The notes beneath the pieces are model-generated. The model had not been told where the DNA came from. It worked only from the letters and a program-made list of their open reading frames with translations, and did no database searches. From Rhodococcus sp. 06-462-5 (GTDB taxonomy: Bacteria > Actinomycetota > Actinomycetes > Mycobacteriales > Mycobacteriaceae): 64,000 nt of DNA. Of this stretch, positions 1-11,860 are shown one piece after another (positions within the stretch are counted from its first letter, which is position 1; each line of letters begins with the position of its first letter). The stretch spans positions 1 through 64,000 of the forward strand of contig NZ_NOYD01000037.1 in assembly GCF_002258315.1 (NCBI RefSeq), given 5' to 3'. The translations under genes and the position numbers were made by a program.

Positions 1-3000
1 CGACTGTGGCCGAACGGTCCGGAGGACTACGCGGCATTGCCGCAGTTGAACGTCAAGGCCTTCGATTACGACTACGGCTTCGGGTCGATCGCCGGCCGCC
101 AGGAAACGGTCACGAGTGGACCGGCCGGCCGACTGGACCTGATGGTGTATCGCGATCGGGTGCACGGGTTCGCGGTGGACCTGACATCGAGCGACACTGC
201 GGCAACTCCCGAATCGGTCACCGACACCGCGGCTGCATTCGTCGACTTTCTCGGCAGACTGTCCGAGGACCCCGATGCGAGGGTGGCGACGTTCGATGCA
301 CTGAACGCCGACGACCGAATCAGGGCAGAGGAATGGTCGCGCGGTGTCGAGGTGCACGCGGATGACGCGACGCTGGATTCGCTCGTCCGCCTGCAGATGT
401 CGAGAACGCCGGACGCAGTGGCGATCGTCGATCACACCGGTGCGGAGTTCAGTTTCTCCGAGATCGCCACCCGCGTCGAGGCGATGGCCGCGCAGTTGAG
501 CGCCCGCGGTGTGACGCGAGGCGACCGCGTGGCAGTCATGCTCGCGCGTTCGGTGGATCTCGTGGTGACCCTGCTTGCCGTCGTGCGCACCGGTGCCGCG
601 TACGTTCCGATCGACCCGGAACACCCGTCCGAACGCATCGGTCACATCCTCGACGACGCCTCGGCCGCGGCGACGGTCACGGACGTGGCTGGAGCGGACC
701 ACCCCGCCGTACTCGAAACCGTTGTCCTGGTCGATGCGCTGGATCCACCGGATTCGATCGTTGCTCCGGTGCCTCCGACACCGTCGGACATCGCATACGT
801 CATTTTCACCTCCGGAACCACGGGACGACCCAAGGGGGTCATGGTCTCCCATCGCGCAATCGTCAACAGGTTGCTCTGGGGCGAGACGGTCCATCCGGTC
901 GCCGGGGAGCGCGTCCTCGTCAAGACGCCCGCGACGTTCGATGTGTCGGTCCCGGAGATATTCGGACCCCTCGCCTTCGGCGGCACCCTGGTCCTGGCGA
1001 CCGGCGACGGCCATCGCGACCCGAGGTATCTCAGCGACGCGATCCGCAGACACCGCGTCTCGCGGGTGAACTTCGTACCCGCCATGGCCCAGGCCTTCGT
1101 CGAGGCCGAGCTGGGCTCCCATGACACCCTCCGCTTGACTGCGCTTGCAGGAGAGGCATTTCCGACGTCTCTCGGCACTGCCCTCTCGGGCGTCGTATCC
1201 GGCGACATCGCCAACGTGTACGGCCCTACCGAAACCGGAGAGATCACCTTCCACCGTGTCGATCCGACAGCGATCGACAACTACGGTGCGACGGTCCCCA
1301 TCGGCGCGCCCGTCGCGAACACTCGCGCCATCGTTCTCGACACGTGGCTGCGCCCGGTGCCCGCCGGTGTGGTCGGTGAACTGTACTTGGGTGGAGCCCA
1401 GCTTGCCGATGGATACATCGGACGCCCCGAGCTGACCGCAGCACGATTCGTCGCCGATCCGCGAACCGGCCTGCGGCTGTACCGCACCGGAGACCTGGTG
1501 CGGTGGAACGATTCCGGATCGCTGGAGTACATGGGCCGCACCGACGACCAGATCAAGATTCGCGGAATACGCATCGAACTCGACGACATTCGCGTCGCAA
1601 TCGAACGCCACCCCGCCGTCTCCGCAGCCGTCGTCGTCGCTGTCGAGCATCCCGCAGGCGGGCACTACCTCGCCGCCTACCACACCGGCGCAGCCGTGGA
1701 CGGCGATGATCTCCGCGACTTCGTGGGAACGCAGGTTCCGGACTACATGGTCCCCACGGTCTTCTCGGCCTTGGACTCGATCCCGACCACCGTCAACGGA
1801 AAGGTCGATCGCCGAGCCCTGCCTCGTCCCGACTTGGCGGCTGCGAGCACGCCGACCGGCCGCGCACCCCGGACGAACACCGAACATGCGCTGGCGCAGA
1901 TCTTCTGCGAGGTACTGAACCTGCCGGGCGACATGACTCTGTCGGTGGACGACGACTTCTTCCGACTCGGTGGACACTCTCTGTCAGCGGCTCGCATGGC
2001 GGCACGAATCGGCGCGGCGACGGGCGGGGTGCTGACACTGCGTGATGTGTTCGGCGCACCGTCGCTCGGAGGGCTGGCAGCATGCGTCGACGCCGCCAGG
2101 AGTGGGGCCTGCGGAATGACCTCGGTGCGCAGCGAGTCCACCTCGACGTCGATGTCGGTCACCGACATCGAGCGGACCGACGCCGTGCCGGCGTCGTACG
2201 GGCAGCAGGCACTGTGGATCAGCGAGCACATCGACTCCGAGAGCTTCTATCGCACGGGTGAAATTCTGCGCGTCGTCGGGCAATTCGATGTCGCTGCGCT
2301 GCAACGAGCTGTCGCCGAGTTGGTACACCGGCACGAGATCCTCAGGACCACGTTCTCGCCGGACGAGAACGGCGAGCTCCTTCAGATCGTCCACCCGGTG
2401 CCGAGCCCGGTCCGGATCGTGGATGCGAGCCCATCCGAGACGACGTCGCTGATCGAACAGCTGCTCGACGAACAGCTCGATCTTGCAACAGATTTCGGTA
2501 TGCGGTTCACCGTCGTCGCGTCGGGCGACTCCGGGTTCGTGGTGTTTCAACGCCACCACATGGTGACCGACGACAGGTCCAATTCCATCCTCCTGCGCGA
2601 TCTCGGTGCGCTCTATCGACAAGAACTCGGCCTCGGCCGCGCCGATCTACCCGAGCTCGCAGTCCAGTACGGCGACTTCGCGCTGTGGAACCGCATCTCG
2701 CTCGGAACGGAAGCCGACCCGCATTCGCAGTACCGACGCGAACTCGACTACTGGAAGAACACCCTCGACGGATGCCCTGCCGAGACGCGTCTACCGATCG
2801 ATGCCGACCGTTCCACGGTCACGACACGAACGCGACGGTCCGTCACACTCGCGTTGTCGGACAACGATTCCGCGGACGTCGCGACGTTCCTGAACACCTC
2901 GGCATCGACACCTCTGCAGGCGATCATCGTGGCGGCGGCGCTGGCCCTGTGGCACGAGGGTGCGGGAACGTCCATCCCGATCGGTTCGCCCATCGACCTC

Positions 3001-6000
3001 AGGGACGATCCTGCCCTGGCCGACCTGATCGGGTACTTCATCAACACGGTCGTCATCCGCACCGACCTCGACGAGTCAACAGGATTCGGGGCCGCGCTCC
3101 GACGTGCGCGCGAGCGGGTCCTCGATGCGCAGGAGCACAAGCACGTTCCGTTCGACAGCGTGGTCGATCACGTCCTGACCGGTAGGCGGTCGCAGGCTTC
3201 CCCTCTGTTCCAGGTCATGGCGGTGTACACCCCCGCCGATGCCGACACACCGGACACGGACCGGCGGTTCGAGATTCACGACCCCTGGGCGTCCGAGTCC
3301 GACTCCGAGGACGACACCGTCGCAGCCTTGTTCGATCTCGTCGTCGGCATCGAACAGCGACCGGACGGGCGATTCTCCATCGGGGTGGACGCCGTCGACG
3401 AGCTGTTCGAGGTGGCGACGGTCGGACGGCTCGCACACGAGATTCGCGCGTTTCTGGTGTGGGGCAGCCGATACCCGGACGCCCCCATTCCGGCGCTGTC
3501 TCGATTCGCTGCCACCGACGTTCCCTCCGCGGCCTTCCCGAGCACGACGCCGGGCGCAGTCCTCCGCACAGCCCTGCCGTCGGTCGACGCACGTCGAGGA
3601 GATCTACAGCGCATGAGCGTCGATCAGGTCGCCGTGTCGCTGTTCGGTCAGGACCACCACGACCGGCTACGCATCGAGAACACGGGGGACCAGGCCTGGC
3701 TGGTCGCGTCCGACGTGGCGGAGCCGCACTGGCTCGACGCGATCGCCGCGGTGATCGAGCAACTCGTCGACGGGTACGCGGACGGAATCACGTTGACGCT
3801 CAAAGCACGTGAGACACCGCCGCGTGACACCGATGCACCGGATGACCTGTCGCAGCTGCTCGACGACCCGTTCTGGGAGGACTGGGTCGACTCGCTCGCC
3901 GATCTCGATGTCGCCGATCCACGAGCCCGTGATTCCAGTGGTCCCACCCGAGGGGCGGCGAGCGCCCGGTGCCGAATCCTGGGCGATGTCGACGAGCCGT
4001 CGCGTACCCGTGCCGTTCTCCTGGCTGCGCTTGCTCGCGCGTACGCCGACCCCGATCCCGACGGCGCACTGATCGTCGAGTTCGAGGAGTCCTTCGGGGA
4101 TGGGGCGTCGACGTTCCTCACTGCGATAGACGCGGACGTGCTGGCCCTCGCCGCCGAAGGCGACGCCGCGATCGTCGATCGGTTGGCGGCCGCCGCCGAA
4201 TGGGACCCTCGGCGCAGGCACGAGTACGAGCTGATATCCGCAAGTCCCACTCACCGCCGGTTCTTCGACGACCTCCCCGATCCGGCGGTCACCGTGTCGG
4301 TACGCCGAACGGATTGCGAAGCAGTCGAATTGCCGAACCAGGCAGGAGCGAATCGGATCCACGTGAGTCTGTGGGTCGATCGCCGCACTGCAGACGACTG
4401 CGTTGCAGTGCGTGTACATGTCGGAGTCGGCGACCGACTCGAACTCGACGCCGAGCAGTTGGCTCGCGGCATCGCCGGAGTGCTCGAAGAATCCGGAGTT
4501 GCGCTCAGCGGGTTGAACTTCGAGAGCCGTCTCTCGGCTGCGCGCCTGGACCGGATATCGCTACCGCCGGCCGAGGTTGCGCGCATTGCGCAACGGTACG
4601 GGCCCGGTGTGGAGATACTGCCGCTGTCGCCGCTCCAGAGCGGCCTGCTCTATCACATCATTCGAGCCCGCGAAGCCGACGATCACAACGCCTACATCTC
4701 GCAGATCACCTACGACCTGACCGGTGACGTCGACCCGGACAGGATGAGGTCGGCCATCGCCACTGCCCTCGACCGCTATCCCAACGTGCGGGCGGGGTTC
4801 GTCTCCACGGCCGACGGTGAGGTTCAGGTCATCCCGTCGCGCACCGAGCTCCCGTATCGCGTGGTGACCGCGCGCGAGTGGGCGGAGGAACACGGAACGG
4901 CCGCCGAACTGCTCGACGCCGAACGCGACGCGCCGTTCGATCACGAACGGCCACCGCTGCTCCGATTCGTTCTGGTCGAACTCGATTCCGAGCTGTGGAC
5001 ACTGTGCATGACCACCGAACACATCCTGATGGACGGCTGGTCGCTCTATGCATTTCTCGGGGAAATCCTCGACATCTACACCGATCCCGGGTACGCGGAC
5101 CGCGTCGCGCCTGCGTCGTTCCGCGACTACCTCGACTGGGTTGCGCACCGAGACCACGACGTTGCGGCATCGGCGTGGTCCGACTACCTGGCCGACCTGG
5201 CCGGACCGTCCATCGTGTGGCCGGGTGGAGGCGACCTCATCGGTAGTCGGGTGGATACCGCGGACATACACCTCGACCTCGACCCTGCCGTCGCACGCGC
5301 CGTACACGAGATCGCACGCGAGGTGGGGGTGACCGTCTCGACTGTTCTGCAGGCGTCATGGGCGCTGACTCTCGGCCGGCTGCTCGGGACGTTCGATGTG
5401 GTGATCGGCAACAACGTGTCGGGCAGGCCGCCGGAACTGGTCGATGCCGACCGCATCATCGGACTGTTGTTCAACACGTTGCCGTTTCGGGTGCGCTCGA
5501 GCCCGTTCGAGTCGGTGGCGACGATGCTGCAGCGCGTTCAAGCCGAGCAGCTCGACGTGATGGAGCACTCCTACGTCGCACTGAGCGACATTCAGGAACG
5601 CGCGGGATCGGGAGCGTTGTTCGACACGCTCTTCGTCGTCCAGAACTTCGGGTACGAGGACTCGGGCCCGGGGGAGGACGCGGAGATCGACGTCCAGTCC
5701 GGATCGTCCACCGACGCCACTCACTATCCGCTGACCTTCGCAGTCAGTCCGTCTGCGGACGACGGCAATCACGCTGTGCACGTGCGACTGTCGTACCGAC
5801 GAGATGCGTTCGGCGACGACGAGGCCCAGCGCGTTCTCGGTCGGTACGTGTCGATCCTGACGAACATGGTCTCGGACACCGCCCGGCCGGTGAGCCGGAT
5901 CCCGGCGTCGCTGCCCGGTGAGGAAGCGCTCGTCTGCGTCAGCGGTGAGAACCGTGTCGTGGTGGACGAGACGGTCAACGATCTTCTGCGCCGACAGGTG

Positions 6001-8637
6001 TCGCGGACGCCGCAGGCAACTGCTCTGGTGTCGGGGCACCGCGAGTACTCGTTCGCCGAGTTCTTCGCGCGGGTCAACCAGTACGCGCGGCTGCTGCTGG
6101 CACACGGTGTGCGGCCGGAACACCGGGTGGCTCTCCTGCTGCCGAGGGACGAGCGAATGGTGATTTCGATGTTCGCCGTGTTCGCAGTGGGCGCAGCCTA
6201 CGTACCGATCGACGCCGAACACCCGGACGATCGGATCGACTACATGCTGGGCGCTGCGGAACCGACCGTCACTCTCGTCACCTCGCGAGACCGGTCACGG
6301 ATCGGCCACGTCGCCGGGATCGTCGTCGATCTGGACGAGGTCGGCGTGATCGCCGACATCGACGGTCGAGACGCGGCGGCGATCACCGACCACGAACGCG
6401 GTGGGGCCATCCGGCCGGACAACCTTGCCTATCTCATCTTCACCTCCGGCTCGACCGGCAGGCCCAAAGGCGTTGCGGTCGGGTATCGGGGACTGACCAA
6501 CATGTACGTCAACCACGTGGCCAAGATCTTCGACCGTGTCGTCGCGCACCAGGGTGGACGGACGATGCGGATCGCACACACCACCTCGTTCGCCTTCGAC
6601 GCCTCCTGGGAGCAACTGTTCTGGATGCTCGACGGGCACACCGTCGACGTCATCGACGAGGAACTGCGACGCGAACCCGGTCGGCTTCTGGCGTACTACG
6701 ATTCGGCTCGCGTCGACGGCTTCGACGTCACACCGTCCTACGGTCAGCTTCTGGTCGACGAGGGTCTACTGGACCGGGACCGACCGTCGGGACGCTCGGT
6801 GGACGCGGACGCGGCCGGTGTGGTGTTCGTATCGCTGGGCGGAGAGGCTGTGCCCGAACGACTCTGGCAGCAGTTGCGGAACGCACCGGGAGTCGAGGCC
6901 TACAACCTGTACGGCCCGACCGAATACACGATCAACGCTCTGGGAGCCGATCTGGCCGACAGTGAGACCTCCTCGGTGGGAACGCCGATCTGCAACACCC
7001 GTGCGTACATCCTCGACCACAGCCTGCAGCCGACGTTGCCGGGCGTGGCAGGCGAGCTCTACCTGGCCGGTTCCGGTGTGGCACGCGGTTATTGGGGTAG
7101 GCCCGACGCGTCGGCCGAGCGCTTCTGCGCATGTCCGTGGGAGATCGGAGCTCGGATGTATCGCACCGGGGATCTCGTGCGGCGTACCCCCGAGGGGACG
7201 ATCGAATATCTCGGTCGCGCAGACGATCAGGTCAAGATTCGCGGGTATCGCATCGAACCGAGCGAGGTCGCCGATGTCCTTGCCGACGATCCGTCGGTCG
7301 CACGGGCAGCGGTCGTGGCGCGTCCCTCGCCGTCCGGGGCCGTAGCGCTGTACGGCTACGTGGTTCCTGCGCCGGGCACGGTGGTCGATCTCGAAGACGT
7401 GCGCGCTCGCGCGAGAGGCATTCTGCCCGACTACATGGTCCCCTCGGGACTGTCTGTGCTCGAGTCGATTCCGCTGACGGTCAACGGAAAGGTCGACGCG
7501 CGTGCGCTTCCCGAGATCGTCGGTGCGGACGACGTCCACGTCGCCCCTGACACCGCCGAAGAACTTCTCGTCGAGGCTGCGGTAGCGGATCTCTTGGGAC
7601 TGGAACGGGTTTCGACCACCGCGAACTTCTTCGAGTCGGGCGGGAACTCACTGATCGCGATGCGTCTGATCGCGCGCTTGCATCGAGACACCGGCCGCGA
7701 CCTCAGGGTGAAGGACATCTTCGCCCGGCAGACGATCGGCGAGATCGCGCGGCTGTTGGAGGAGGATTCGCGCGAGGTACCGCCGTCGGAGGCGATCACG
7801 GTGCCGTTGCGTCCTGGTACGAGCGGCAGAACCCTGTTCTGCATTCACGAGTACAACGGGTTCGCGACCATCTACTCGCAACTGCTCGACGGCGTACCGT
7901 CCGAGTGGGCGGTGGTGGGCATGCAGGATCCCGTCCACGGCGGAAGTCTGGTCGTCGCAGACGGTTTCGATGCCCTCTGCGACGTCTACGTCGATGCCGT
8001 CCTTGCTCGACAGCCCGACGGGCCGTACGACATCCTGGGCTGGTCCTACGGCGGACACCTGGCTCTCGGCGTCGTCCGGCGGTTGGTCGACCGAGGTCAC
8101 GACGTCGCCACGTTGACTATCCTCGACGCCGTTCCCACCGTCGACGGAAGGCTGCTCGACGGATCGCTGCGTGACGACGACGAAATCATGCCCGAGGGTG
8201 TCTCCGCCTATGACATGGTGCACGACACCGACGTGCAGGACGAGTTCATGGCGCGATTCGCGCGGCGGGAAGAGGGCATCGGCAACATGTCGCCCGGGGA
8301 GATCGACACGCTCAGTCCCAGCCAGAAACGTACGTGGGCGACTGCGGGAATGCGGGCCGAATTCATGCAGAGACAACCTACTCGAGGTCGATTCGACGGG
8401 CCGACGCTCCTGGTCACCGCCAGCGCAGGCAAGCCCGTCGGGCACTCCGGTCGGGTGGCCGAGATGTGGCGTGATTTCGTACCGGAACTCGTTGTCGTCG
8501 ATGTCGATTCGACACATTCGGGAATGCTCGACGACGCCCGCCCCCGACGAGAATGGCTGCCTGCGTTGAGCCGCCATCTCGTGACCGACCGCGCCATGGT
8601 GACCACCACGGCGACTTCCCAGGAAGAAGGACGATGA
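1..8637 (+). CDS. Non-ribosomal peptide synthetase, 5'-truncated by the window edge (C-tail, A, T, C, degenerate C-like, C, A, T, TE)
   Basis: The reading frame is open from base 1, and the first possible start (TTG at 37) lies inside a condensation-domain tail, so the true start is upstream of the window. Domains by nucleotide position: C-domain end (1-310); adenylation 1 (about 400-1830, [11 protein letters not shown] near 810, YRTGDLV near 1480, NGKVDR near 1795); carrier 1 with GGHSL near 1970; condensation with HHMVTDD near 2554; a ~900-nt region at 3600-4530 without HHxxxDG that looks like a decayed C/E-type domain; condensation with EHILMDG near 5015; adenylation 2 (about 5960-7500, [11 protein letters not shown] near 6435); carrier 2 with GGNSL near 7640; thioesterase with GWSYGG near 8038. 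The type I thioesterase should release the product. The next gene (aryl carrier protein), the siderophore-interacting protein and the FecCD permeases indicate a siderophore, probably with an aryl cap. The substrates were not predicted. Confidence 0.95.
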   Translation, partial: RLWPNGPEDYAALPQLNVKAFDYDYGFGSIAGRQETVTSGPAGRLDLMVYRDRVHGFAVDLTSSDTAATPESVTDTAAAFVDFLGRLSEDPDARVATFDALNADDRIRAEEWSRGVEVHADDATLDSLVRLQMSRTPDAVAIVDHTGAEFSFSEIATRVEAMAAQLSARGVTRGDRVAVMLARSVDLVVTLLAVVRTGAAYVPIDPEHPSERIGHILDDASAAATVTDVAGADHPAVLETVVLVDALDPPDSIVAPVPPTPSDIAYVIFTSGTTGRPKGVMVSHRAIVNRLLWGETVHPVAGERVLVKTPATFDVSVPEIFGPLAFGGTLVLATGDGHRDPRYLSDAIRRHRVSRVNFVPAMAQAFVEAELGSHDTLRLTALAGEAFPTSLGTALSGVVSGDIANVYGPTETGEITFHRVDPTAIDNYGATVPIGAPVANTRAIVLDTWLRPVPAGVVGELYLGGAQLADGYIGRPELTAARFVADPRTGLRLYRTGDLVRWNDSGSLEYMGRTDDQIKIRGIRIELDDIRVAIERHPAVSAAVVVAVEHPAGGHYLAAYHTGAAVDGDDLRDFVGTQVPDYMVPTVFSALDSIPTTVNGKVDRRALPRPDLAAASTPTGRAPRTNTEHALAQIFCEVLNLPGDMTLSVDDDFFRLGGHSLSAARMAARIGAATGGVLTLRDVFGAPSLGGLAACVDAARSGACGMTSVRSESTSTSMSVTDIERTDAVPASYGQQALWISEHIDSESFYRTGEILRVVGQFDVAALQRAVAELVHRHEILRTTFSPDENGELLQIVHPVPSPVRIVDASPSETTSLIEQLLDEQLDLATDFGMRFTVVASGDSGFVVFQRHHMVTDDRSNSILLRDLGALYRQELGLGRADLPELAVQYGDFALWNRISLGTEADPHSQYRRELDYWKNTLDGCPAETRLPIDADRSTVTTRTRRSVTLALSDNDSADVATFLNTSASTPLQAIIVAAALALWHEGAGTSIPIGSPIDLRDDPALADLIGYFINTVVIRTDLDESTGFGAALRRARERVLDAQEHKHVPFDSVVDHVLTGRRSQASPLFQVMAVYTPADADTPDTDRRFEIHDPWASESDSEDDTVAALFDLVVGIEQRPDGRFSIGVDAVDELFEVATVGRLAHEIRAFLVWGSRYPDAPIPALSRFAATDVPSAAFPSTTPGAVLRTALPSVDARRGDLQRMSVDQVAVSLFGQDHHDRLRIENTGDQAWLVASDVAEPHWLDAIAAVIEQLVDGYADGITLTLKARETPPRDTDAPDDLSQLLDDPFWEDWVDSLADLDVADPRARDSSGPTRGAASARCRILGDVDEPSRTRAVLLAALARAYADPDPDGALIVEFEESFGDGASTFLTAIDADVLALAAEGDAAIVDRLAAAAEWDPRRRHEYELISASPTHRRFFDDLPDPAVTVSVRRTDCEAVELPNQAGANRIHVSLWVDRRTADDCVAVRVHVGVGDRLELDAEQLARGIAGVLEESGVALSGLNFESRLSAARLDRISLPPAEVARIAQRYGPGVEILPLSPLQSGLLYHIIRAREADDHNAYISQITYDLTGDVDPDRMRSAIATALDRYPNVRAGFVSTADGEVQVIPSRTELPYRVVTAREWAEEHGTAAELLDAERDAPFDHERPPLLRFVLVELDSELWTLCMTTEHILMDGWSLYAFLGEILDIYTDPGYADRVAPASFRDYLDWVAHRDHDVAASAWSDYLADLAGPSIVWPGGGDLIGSRVDTADIHLDLDPAVARAVHEIAREVGVTVSTVLQASWALTLGRLLGTFDVVIGNNVSGRPPELVDADRIIGLLFNTLPFRVRSSPFESVATMLQRVQAEQLDVMEHSYVALSDIQERAGSGALFDTLFVVQNFGYEDSGPGEDAEIDVQSGSSTDATHYPLTFAVSPSADDGNHAVHVRLSYRRDAFGDDEAQRVLGRYVSILTNMVSDTARPVSRIPASLPGEEALVCVSGENRVVVDETVNDLLRRQVSRTPQATALVSGHREYSFAEFFARVNQYARLLLAHGVRPEHRVALLLPRDERMVISMFAVFAVGAAYVPIDAEHPDDRIDYMLGAAEPTVTLVTSRDRSRIGHVAGIVVDLDEVGVIADIDGRDAAAITDHERGGAIRPDNLAYLIFTSGSTGRPKGVAVGYRGLTNMYVNHVAKIFDRVVAHQGGRTMRIAHTTSFAFDASWEQLFWMLDGHTVDVIDEELRREPGRLLAYYDSARVDGFDVTPSYGQLLVDEGLLDRDRPSGRSVDADAAGVVFVSLGGEAVPERLWQQLRNAPGVEAYNLYGPTEYTINALGADLADSETSSVGTPICNTRAYILDHSLQPTLPGVAGELYLAGSGVARGYWGRPDASAERFCACPWEIGARMYRTGDLVRRTPEGTIEYLGRADDQVKIRGYRIEPSEVADVLADDPSVARAAVVARPSPSGAVALYGYVVPAPGTVVDLEDVRARARGILPDYMVPSGLSVLESIPLTVNGKVDARALPEIVGADDVHVAPDTAEELLVEAAVADLLGLERVSTTANFFESGGNSLIAMRLIARLHRDTGRDLRVKDIFARQTIGEIARLLEEDSREVPPSEAITVPLRPGTSGRTLFCIHEYNGFATIYSQLLDGVPSEWAVVGMQDPVHGGSLVVADGFDALCDVYVDAVLARQPDGPYDILGWSYGGHLALGVVRRLVDRGHDVATLTILDAVPTVDGRLLDGSLRDDDEIMPEGVSAYDMVHDTDVQDEFMARFARREEGIGNMSPGEIDTLSPSQKRTWATAGMRAEFMQRQPTRGRFDGPTLLVTASAGKPVGHSGRVAEMWRDFVPELVVVDVDSTHSGMLDDARPRREWLPALSRHLVTDRAMVTTTATSQEEGR

Positions 8638-8870
8638 TCGTTACCGAGGAACAAGCACTGACCGATATCGCGGAGATCCTCTACGTCGACGTGGCCGAGC
8701 TCGAACGCGACGTGGATCTGCGAGACCAGGGTATGGACTCGGTCCGCATCATGGCCCTCGTGCAACAGTGGCGGCAGGCGGGATTGCCGGAGGTGGACTT
8801 CATCGCACTCGCCGAGGACCAGCGGATAGAGCACTGGCTGACGGTGCTGAAGACACTGCAGAATCAGTAG
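8634..8870 (+). CDS. Stand-alone aryl carrier protein (EntB/DhbB C-terminal type)
   Basis: This is a 78-residue protein whose ATG overlaps the NRPS stop (ATGA), so translation is probably coupled. It carries the phosphopantetheine attachment motif GMDSVRIM, with Ser near residue 36, and the following VQQWRQAG helix. That pattern resembles the aryl carrier domain at the C-terminus of isochorismatase-type proteins more than an ordinary peptidyl carrier. No isochorismatase domain is attached. The inferred role is to hold an activated aryl acid, such as 2,3-dihydroxybenzoate or salicylate, for transfer to the NRPS. The activating ligase is not in the window. The gene ends tail-to-tail with the opposing siderophore-interacting gene, overlapping it by 7 nt. 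Confidence 0.85.
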   Translation: MIVTEEQALTDIAEILYVDVAELERDVDLRDQGMDSVRIMALVQQWRQAGLPEVDFIALAEDQRIEHWLTVLKTLQNQ

Positions 8871-10681
8871 TTCGGCGCGAGCCGGAACACCACTTCTCCC
8901 CAGCCGATCGTCACTCGTTCCAGCACCCGCAGATCGGCGCGTCCGAACAGGTCGTCGTACTCGGCGTTGGTTCTGCTTCCACCACCGGTGAGTGCGAAGT
9001 GGAGCAGATCGTCTTCGTACTCGTAGTCCTCGGCGGTGGCGTGTTCGAGCGGCGCCGCGAACACGAAGACGGACCCGCCGGCACCGACGCTTCGGCCGGC
9101 GCGGTCGAGTACGTGGACCGCGTCCTCGTCGGGCATCAGATCGAGTAGGTTCGCCAGCAGCACGCCGTCCGGTGAATCCGAGCGGGTCTCGAGCATGCTG
9201 GACGCTTCGAGAACCACGCGAGGCCGATCACCCTGCAGGAGGCGGATTCCGGCGAGTTCGCTCGGGTGCCCCGCGACGGTCACGGTGACGTCCGCGCGGG
9301 CGTCGACGAAGGCACCCGCGAAGCGCCCGGCTCCGCGTCCGGCGATCACCAGCGTGCGTACGTCGGAGAACAACTCGGATTTGGCCAGAGTGTCGGCGAT
9401 GACGTCGGCTTCGTCCTCGTCGGCTTCGAGTGCTGCCGGTTCGGATCGAAGGAGTTCGCGGAAAGAGGTACCGAACCAGGACTCGTAGTCGCCCTTGCCC
9501 GTTCGGACCGCAGCGAGCAGTGCGAGTACTCCGAGCTCGCGGCGCGCGGGGATGCCGCCCAAGTCGAATTCGGTCGTGTGCCACTCGTCGGTGAGTTCGA
9601 GTCCGGCTGCGGTGAGGCGGTAGGTGTCGCCGTGGCCCGGTTCCAGAGCGCCGGCCGCGGCGAGGTAGCGCACCAGCTTGCCCAGCCCCTGTTCGTGTGT
9701 CTGCGTGGCGGCCGCCATGGCCGGGATCGTCAGTGGGCCTCGTTCGAGAGCGTCGAACAGTCCGACGGTGACGCCGACACGAACGGCGAACGGAGGCAAC
9801 AGGTCAAGTCGGTCGTGAAGATCGTCGTGCTCGTGCTCGGACGGTTCCGAGTCGGCGACATCCGGCTCGTCCACGCTTCGGCGCCAGTATCCGACCACGT
9901 CGAGATGGTCCTTCGGTACGTTCCTGTTCTCACGCAACCATCGGCGGATCGGGGTGAGGGACGTCGCTTCTCCTGCGACCCAGACGAATACGGACCCGTC
10001 CCACCACGGCGCTGCGCGGATGGCGTCGAAGAGCAGCGGCGTCGAACCGGCAGGTGCGCCGTCGCGGCTCAGCCACGTCACCGTGATCCCGTTACGGACG
10101 GGCAGTTCCTGCCGATGCGCGGGCTCGGCGACCTCGACGAATACCTGTGCCCGCAGTCCTGCAGGACTTTCCTCGATCCATCTCCCGATCGCAGGCAACG
10201 CGGTCTCGTCTCCGGCGATCAGCGCCCAGTCGACACCCTCGGGGTAGCTTCTCGACATCTTGGGCCCCGCCACGTGCACTCGTTCGCCCGGTGTCGCCCG
10301 GTAGGCCCAGCTGGTGGCCGGTCCACTGCCGTGCCTGACGAAGTCGATGTCGGCTTCACCGGCGACCGGGTCCCAGCGTCTGATCGTGTAGGTGCGGGTG
10401 ATCGATCGTGGATCGCGTGGCCACGCGAGAGCGCCGTCCCCCTGCGTGGGAACGAGCGGTTCGTCCAGATTTGGATGGCAGAACACGATCTTGAGGTTGT
10501 CGTCGAAGCCCGAGGATCGGAATTCGGCCACCGGATATCCACTGTCGGAGCGAAAGGCGCGGAGTTGCTCGCCGCCGAGGGTCACCCGTCGCATTCCGGG
10601 TGTGACGTCCTCGACGCGAAGGACCTCCAGAGCACGGGTGGTGATGGGGTGGACGTCGTTCGTCCTGGTGCTGCGCGCCAC
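8864..10681 (-). CDS. Siderophore-interacting flavoprotein fused to an O-methyltransferase-like domain
   Basis: This is a 605-residue single reading frame with a GTG start, preceded by GGAGGA five nucleotides upstream. Residues 1-~270 form a siderophore-interacting (SIP/ViuB-like) reductase: an FAD-binding barrel with an RTYTIRRW motif, then an NAD(P)H-type half with WALIAGDETALPAIGRW and WVAGEATSLTPIRRWL. Such proteins reduce ferric siderophores in the cytoplasm to release iron. Residues ~285-605, after an acidic linker, resemble a dimerising O-methyltransferase: a winged-helix-like N-part (LLPPFAVRVGVTVGLFDAL) and a Rossmann-like part. The expected SAM glycine motif is weak (LVIAGRGAGRFAG), so activity of the second half is uncertain. 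SIP proteins are usually about 250-300 residues long. The gene faces away from the FecCD permeases across an IdeR-like box. Confidence 0.85.
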   Translation of the reverse strand: MARSTRTNDVHPITTRALEVLRVEDVTPGMRRVTLGGEQLRAFRSDSGYPVAEFRSSGFDDNLKIVFCHPNLDEPLVPTQGDGALAWPRDPRSITRTYTIRRWDPVAGEADIDFVRHGSGPATSWAYRATPGERVHVAGPKMSRSYPEGVDWALIAGDETALPAIGRWIEESPAGLRAQVFVEVAEPAHRQELPVRNGITVTWLSRDGAPAGSTPLLFDAIRAAPWWDGSVFVWVAGEATSLTPIRRWLRENRNVPKDHLDVVGYWRRSVDEPDVADSEPSEHEHDDLHDRLDLLPPFAVRVGVTVGLFDALERGPLTIPAMAAATQTHEQGLGKLVRYLAAAGALEPGHGDTYRLTAAGLELTDEWHTTEFDLGGIPARRELGVLALLAAVRTGKGDYESWFGTSFRELLRSEPAALEADEDEADVIADTLAKSELFSDVRTLVIAGRGAGRFAGAFVDARADVTVTVAGHPSELAGIRLLQGDRPRVVLEASSMLETRSDSPDGVLLANLLDLMPDEDAVHVLDRAGRSVGAGGSVFVFAAPLEHATAEDYEYEDDLLHFALTGGGSRTNAEYDDLFGRADLRVLERVTIGWGEVVFRLAPNY

Positions 10682-10707
10682 TGTTCCTCCGTCGATTGCC
10701 GCCTTAG

Positions 10708-10726
10708 TGAGGCCAGCCTAGCCTGA
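10708..10726. promoter_or_regulatory. IdeR/DtxR-like iron box
   Basis: TGAGGCCAGCCTAGCCTGA agrees with the IdeR/DtxR consensus TTAGGTTAGSCTAACCTAA at 14 of 19 positions by eye and keeps its dyad symmetry. It lies between the divergent siderophore-interacting gene (GTG at 10681) and the first FecCD permease (GTG at 10811), where an iron-dependent repressor could control both. The match is imperfect and binding is inferred. Confidence 0.6.
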
Positions 10727-10810
10727 TAGGCTCCCTCGGTCGGACGCCTCGTCCGGCAGCCGGGTAGCGATCGAGGCCCGGCCGAGGAGACCCACGGAAG
10801 GCCGATACCG

Positions 10811-11860
10811 GTGAGTGCACCTGCCGTCGACGCGACGCTTCCGGATACCGAAGTCGGTCGGACGAGTTCCGGTCGCCGAGCTCTCGGACTCGTGGTGTTC
10901 CTCGCGCTGCTGGCGGGTGCCGTCCTGGTCAGCTTCATGTTCGGCTCGAATCCGCTACCGCTCGGCGAGGTGTGGCGAGTCCTGTGGGACAGGGACAACT
11001 CGGAGGCGTCCAGCATCGTCTGGACGCTGCGTATGCCGCGCACCGTGATCGGGATCGTCGCAGGCGCGGCGTTCGCCGTGGCAGGCGCGCTGATTCAGGC
11101 CTTGACTCGAAACCCGTTGGCGGACTCCGGACTTCTCGGAGTGAACGCGGGTGCGATCTTCGCCGTCACCCTGGGCGTCGCCGTCTTCGGGGTGGCGTCG
11201 ATCTCCGGGTACATCTGGTTCGCATTCGTCGGTGCGGCGGCGGCCACGGTGCTCGTGTTCTTCATCGGGGCGGCCGGGGGCGGTACCGCATCGCCGGTGC
11301 GGCTGATCCTGGCGGGCGTCGCCCTCGGTGCGGTGCTGCACGGCATCACGACGTTCATGCAGTTGATCGACCCCGACACGTTCGAGCGGATCCGGCGGTG
11401 GGGCGTCGGGTCGACGGCGGCGACGTCGCTGGAGCAGATGCGGACGGTGTTGCCGTTCCTGGTGCTCGGCTTCGTGCTCGCCGTCGCGATCAGCAGACAG
11501 CTCGACGCGGTCGCCCTCGGAGATGACCTCGCGTCGTCCCTCGGGGTCAAGGTGATGCGAGTTCGGATCGTTGGTCTGGTCGCCATGACGCTCCTGGCAG
11601 GTGGCGCCACGGCGTTGACCGGTGGACTGGCGTTCGTCGGATTGATGATCCCGCACATCGTGCGCTGGTTCGTCGGACCGAACCAGCGGTGGATCTTCGC
11701 GTATTCACTGATCGCGGGTCCGATCATGGTCCTGCTCGCGGACGTGATCGGGCGCGTACTCGGACGACCGGGCGAGATCGAGGCAGGCGTCATGTGCGCG
11801 GTGATCGGTGCCCCGGTCCTCATCGTCCTGGTGCGGCGCCGGAAAGCGAGTGGACTGTGA
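10811..11860 (+). CDS. FecCD-family iron-siderophore ABC permease, subunit 1
   Basis: This 349-residue polytopic membrane protein belongs to the BtuC/FecCD family. A short polar N-terminus is followed by about nine to ten hydrophobic segments. The family motif ALTRNPLADSGLLGVNAG lies near residues 97-114, and the C-terminal GLAFVGLMIPHIVRWFVG segment is typical. It should form half of the inner-membrane channel for ferric-siderophore uptake, paired with the next gene, which overlaps it by 4 nt (GTGA). The gene starts at GTG about 85 bases downstream of an IdeR-like box, so iron regulation is likely. No ATPase or solute-binding lipoprotein gene is seen in this window. Confidence 0.93.
   Translation: MSAPAVDATLPDTEVGRTSSGRRALGLVVFLALLAGAVLVSFMFGSNPLPLGEVWRVLWDRDNSEASSIVWTLRMPRTVIGIVAGAAFAVAGALIQALTRNPLADSGLLGVNAGAIFAVTLGVAVFGVASISGYIWFAFVGAAAATVLVFFIGAAGGGTASPVRLILAGVALGAVLHGITTFMQLIDPDTFERIRRWGVGSTAATSLEQMRTVLPFLVLGFVLAVAISRQLDAVALGDDLASSLGVKVMRVRIVGLVAMTLLAGGATALTGGLAFVGLMIPHIVRWFVGPNQRWIFAYSLIAGPIMVLLADVIGRVLGRPGEIEAGVMCAVIGAPVLIVLVRRRKASGL

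Noticed and set aside
9266..10726. Long plus-strand open frame (about 486 codons)
   Set aside because: It lies antisense to the SIP-methyltransferase gene, has no family similarity and no ribosome-binding site. It is a shadow of GC-rich coding sequence.
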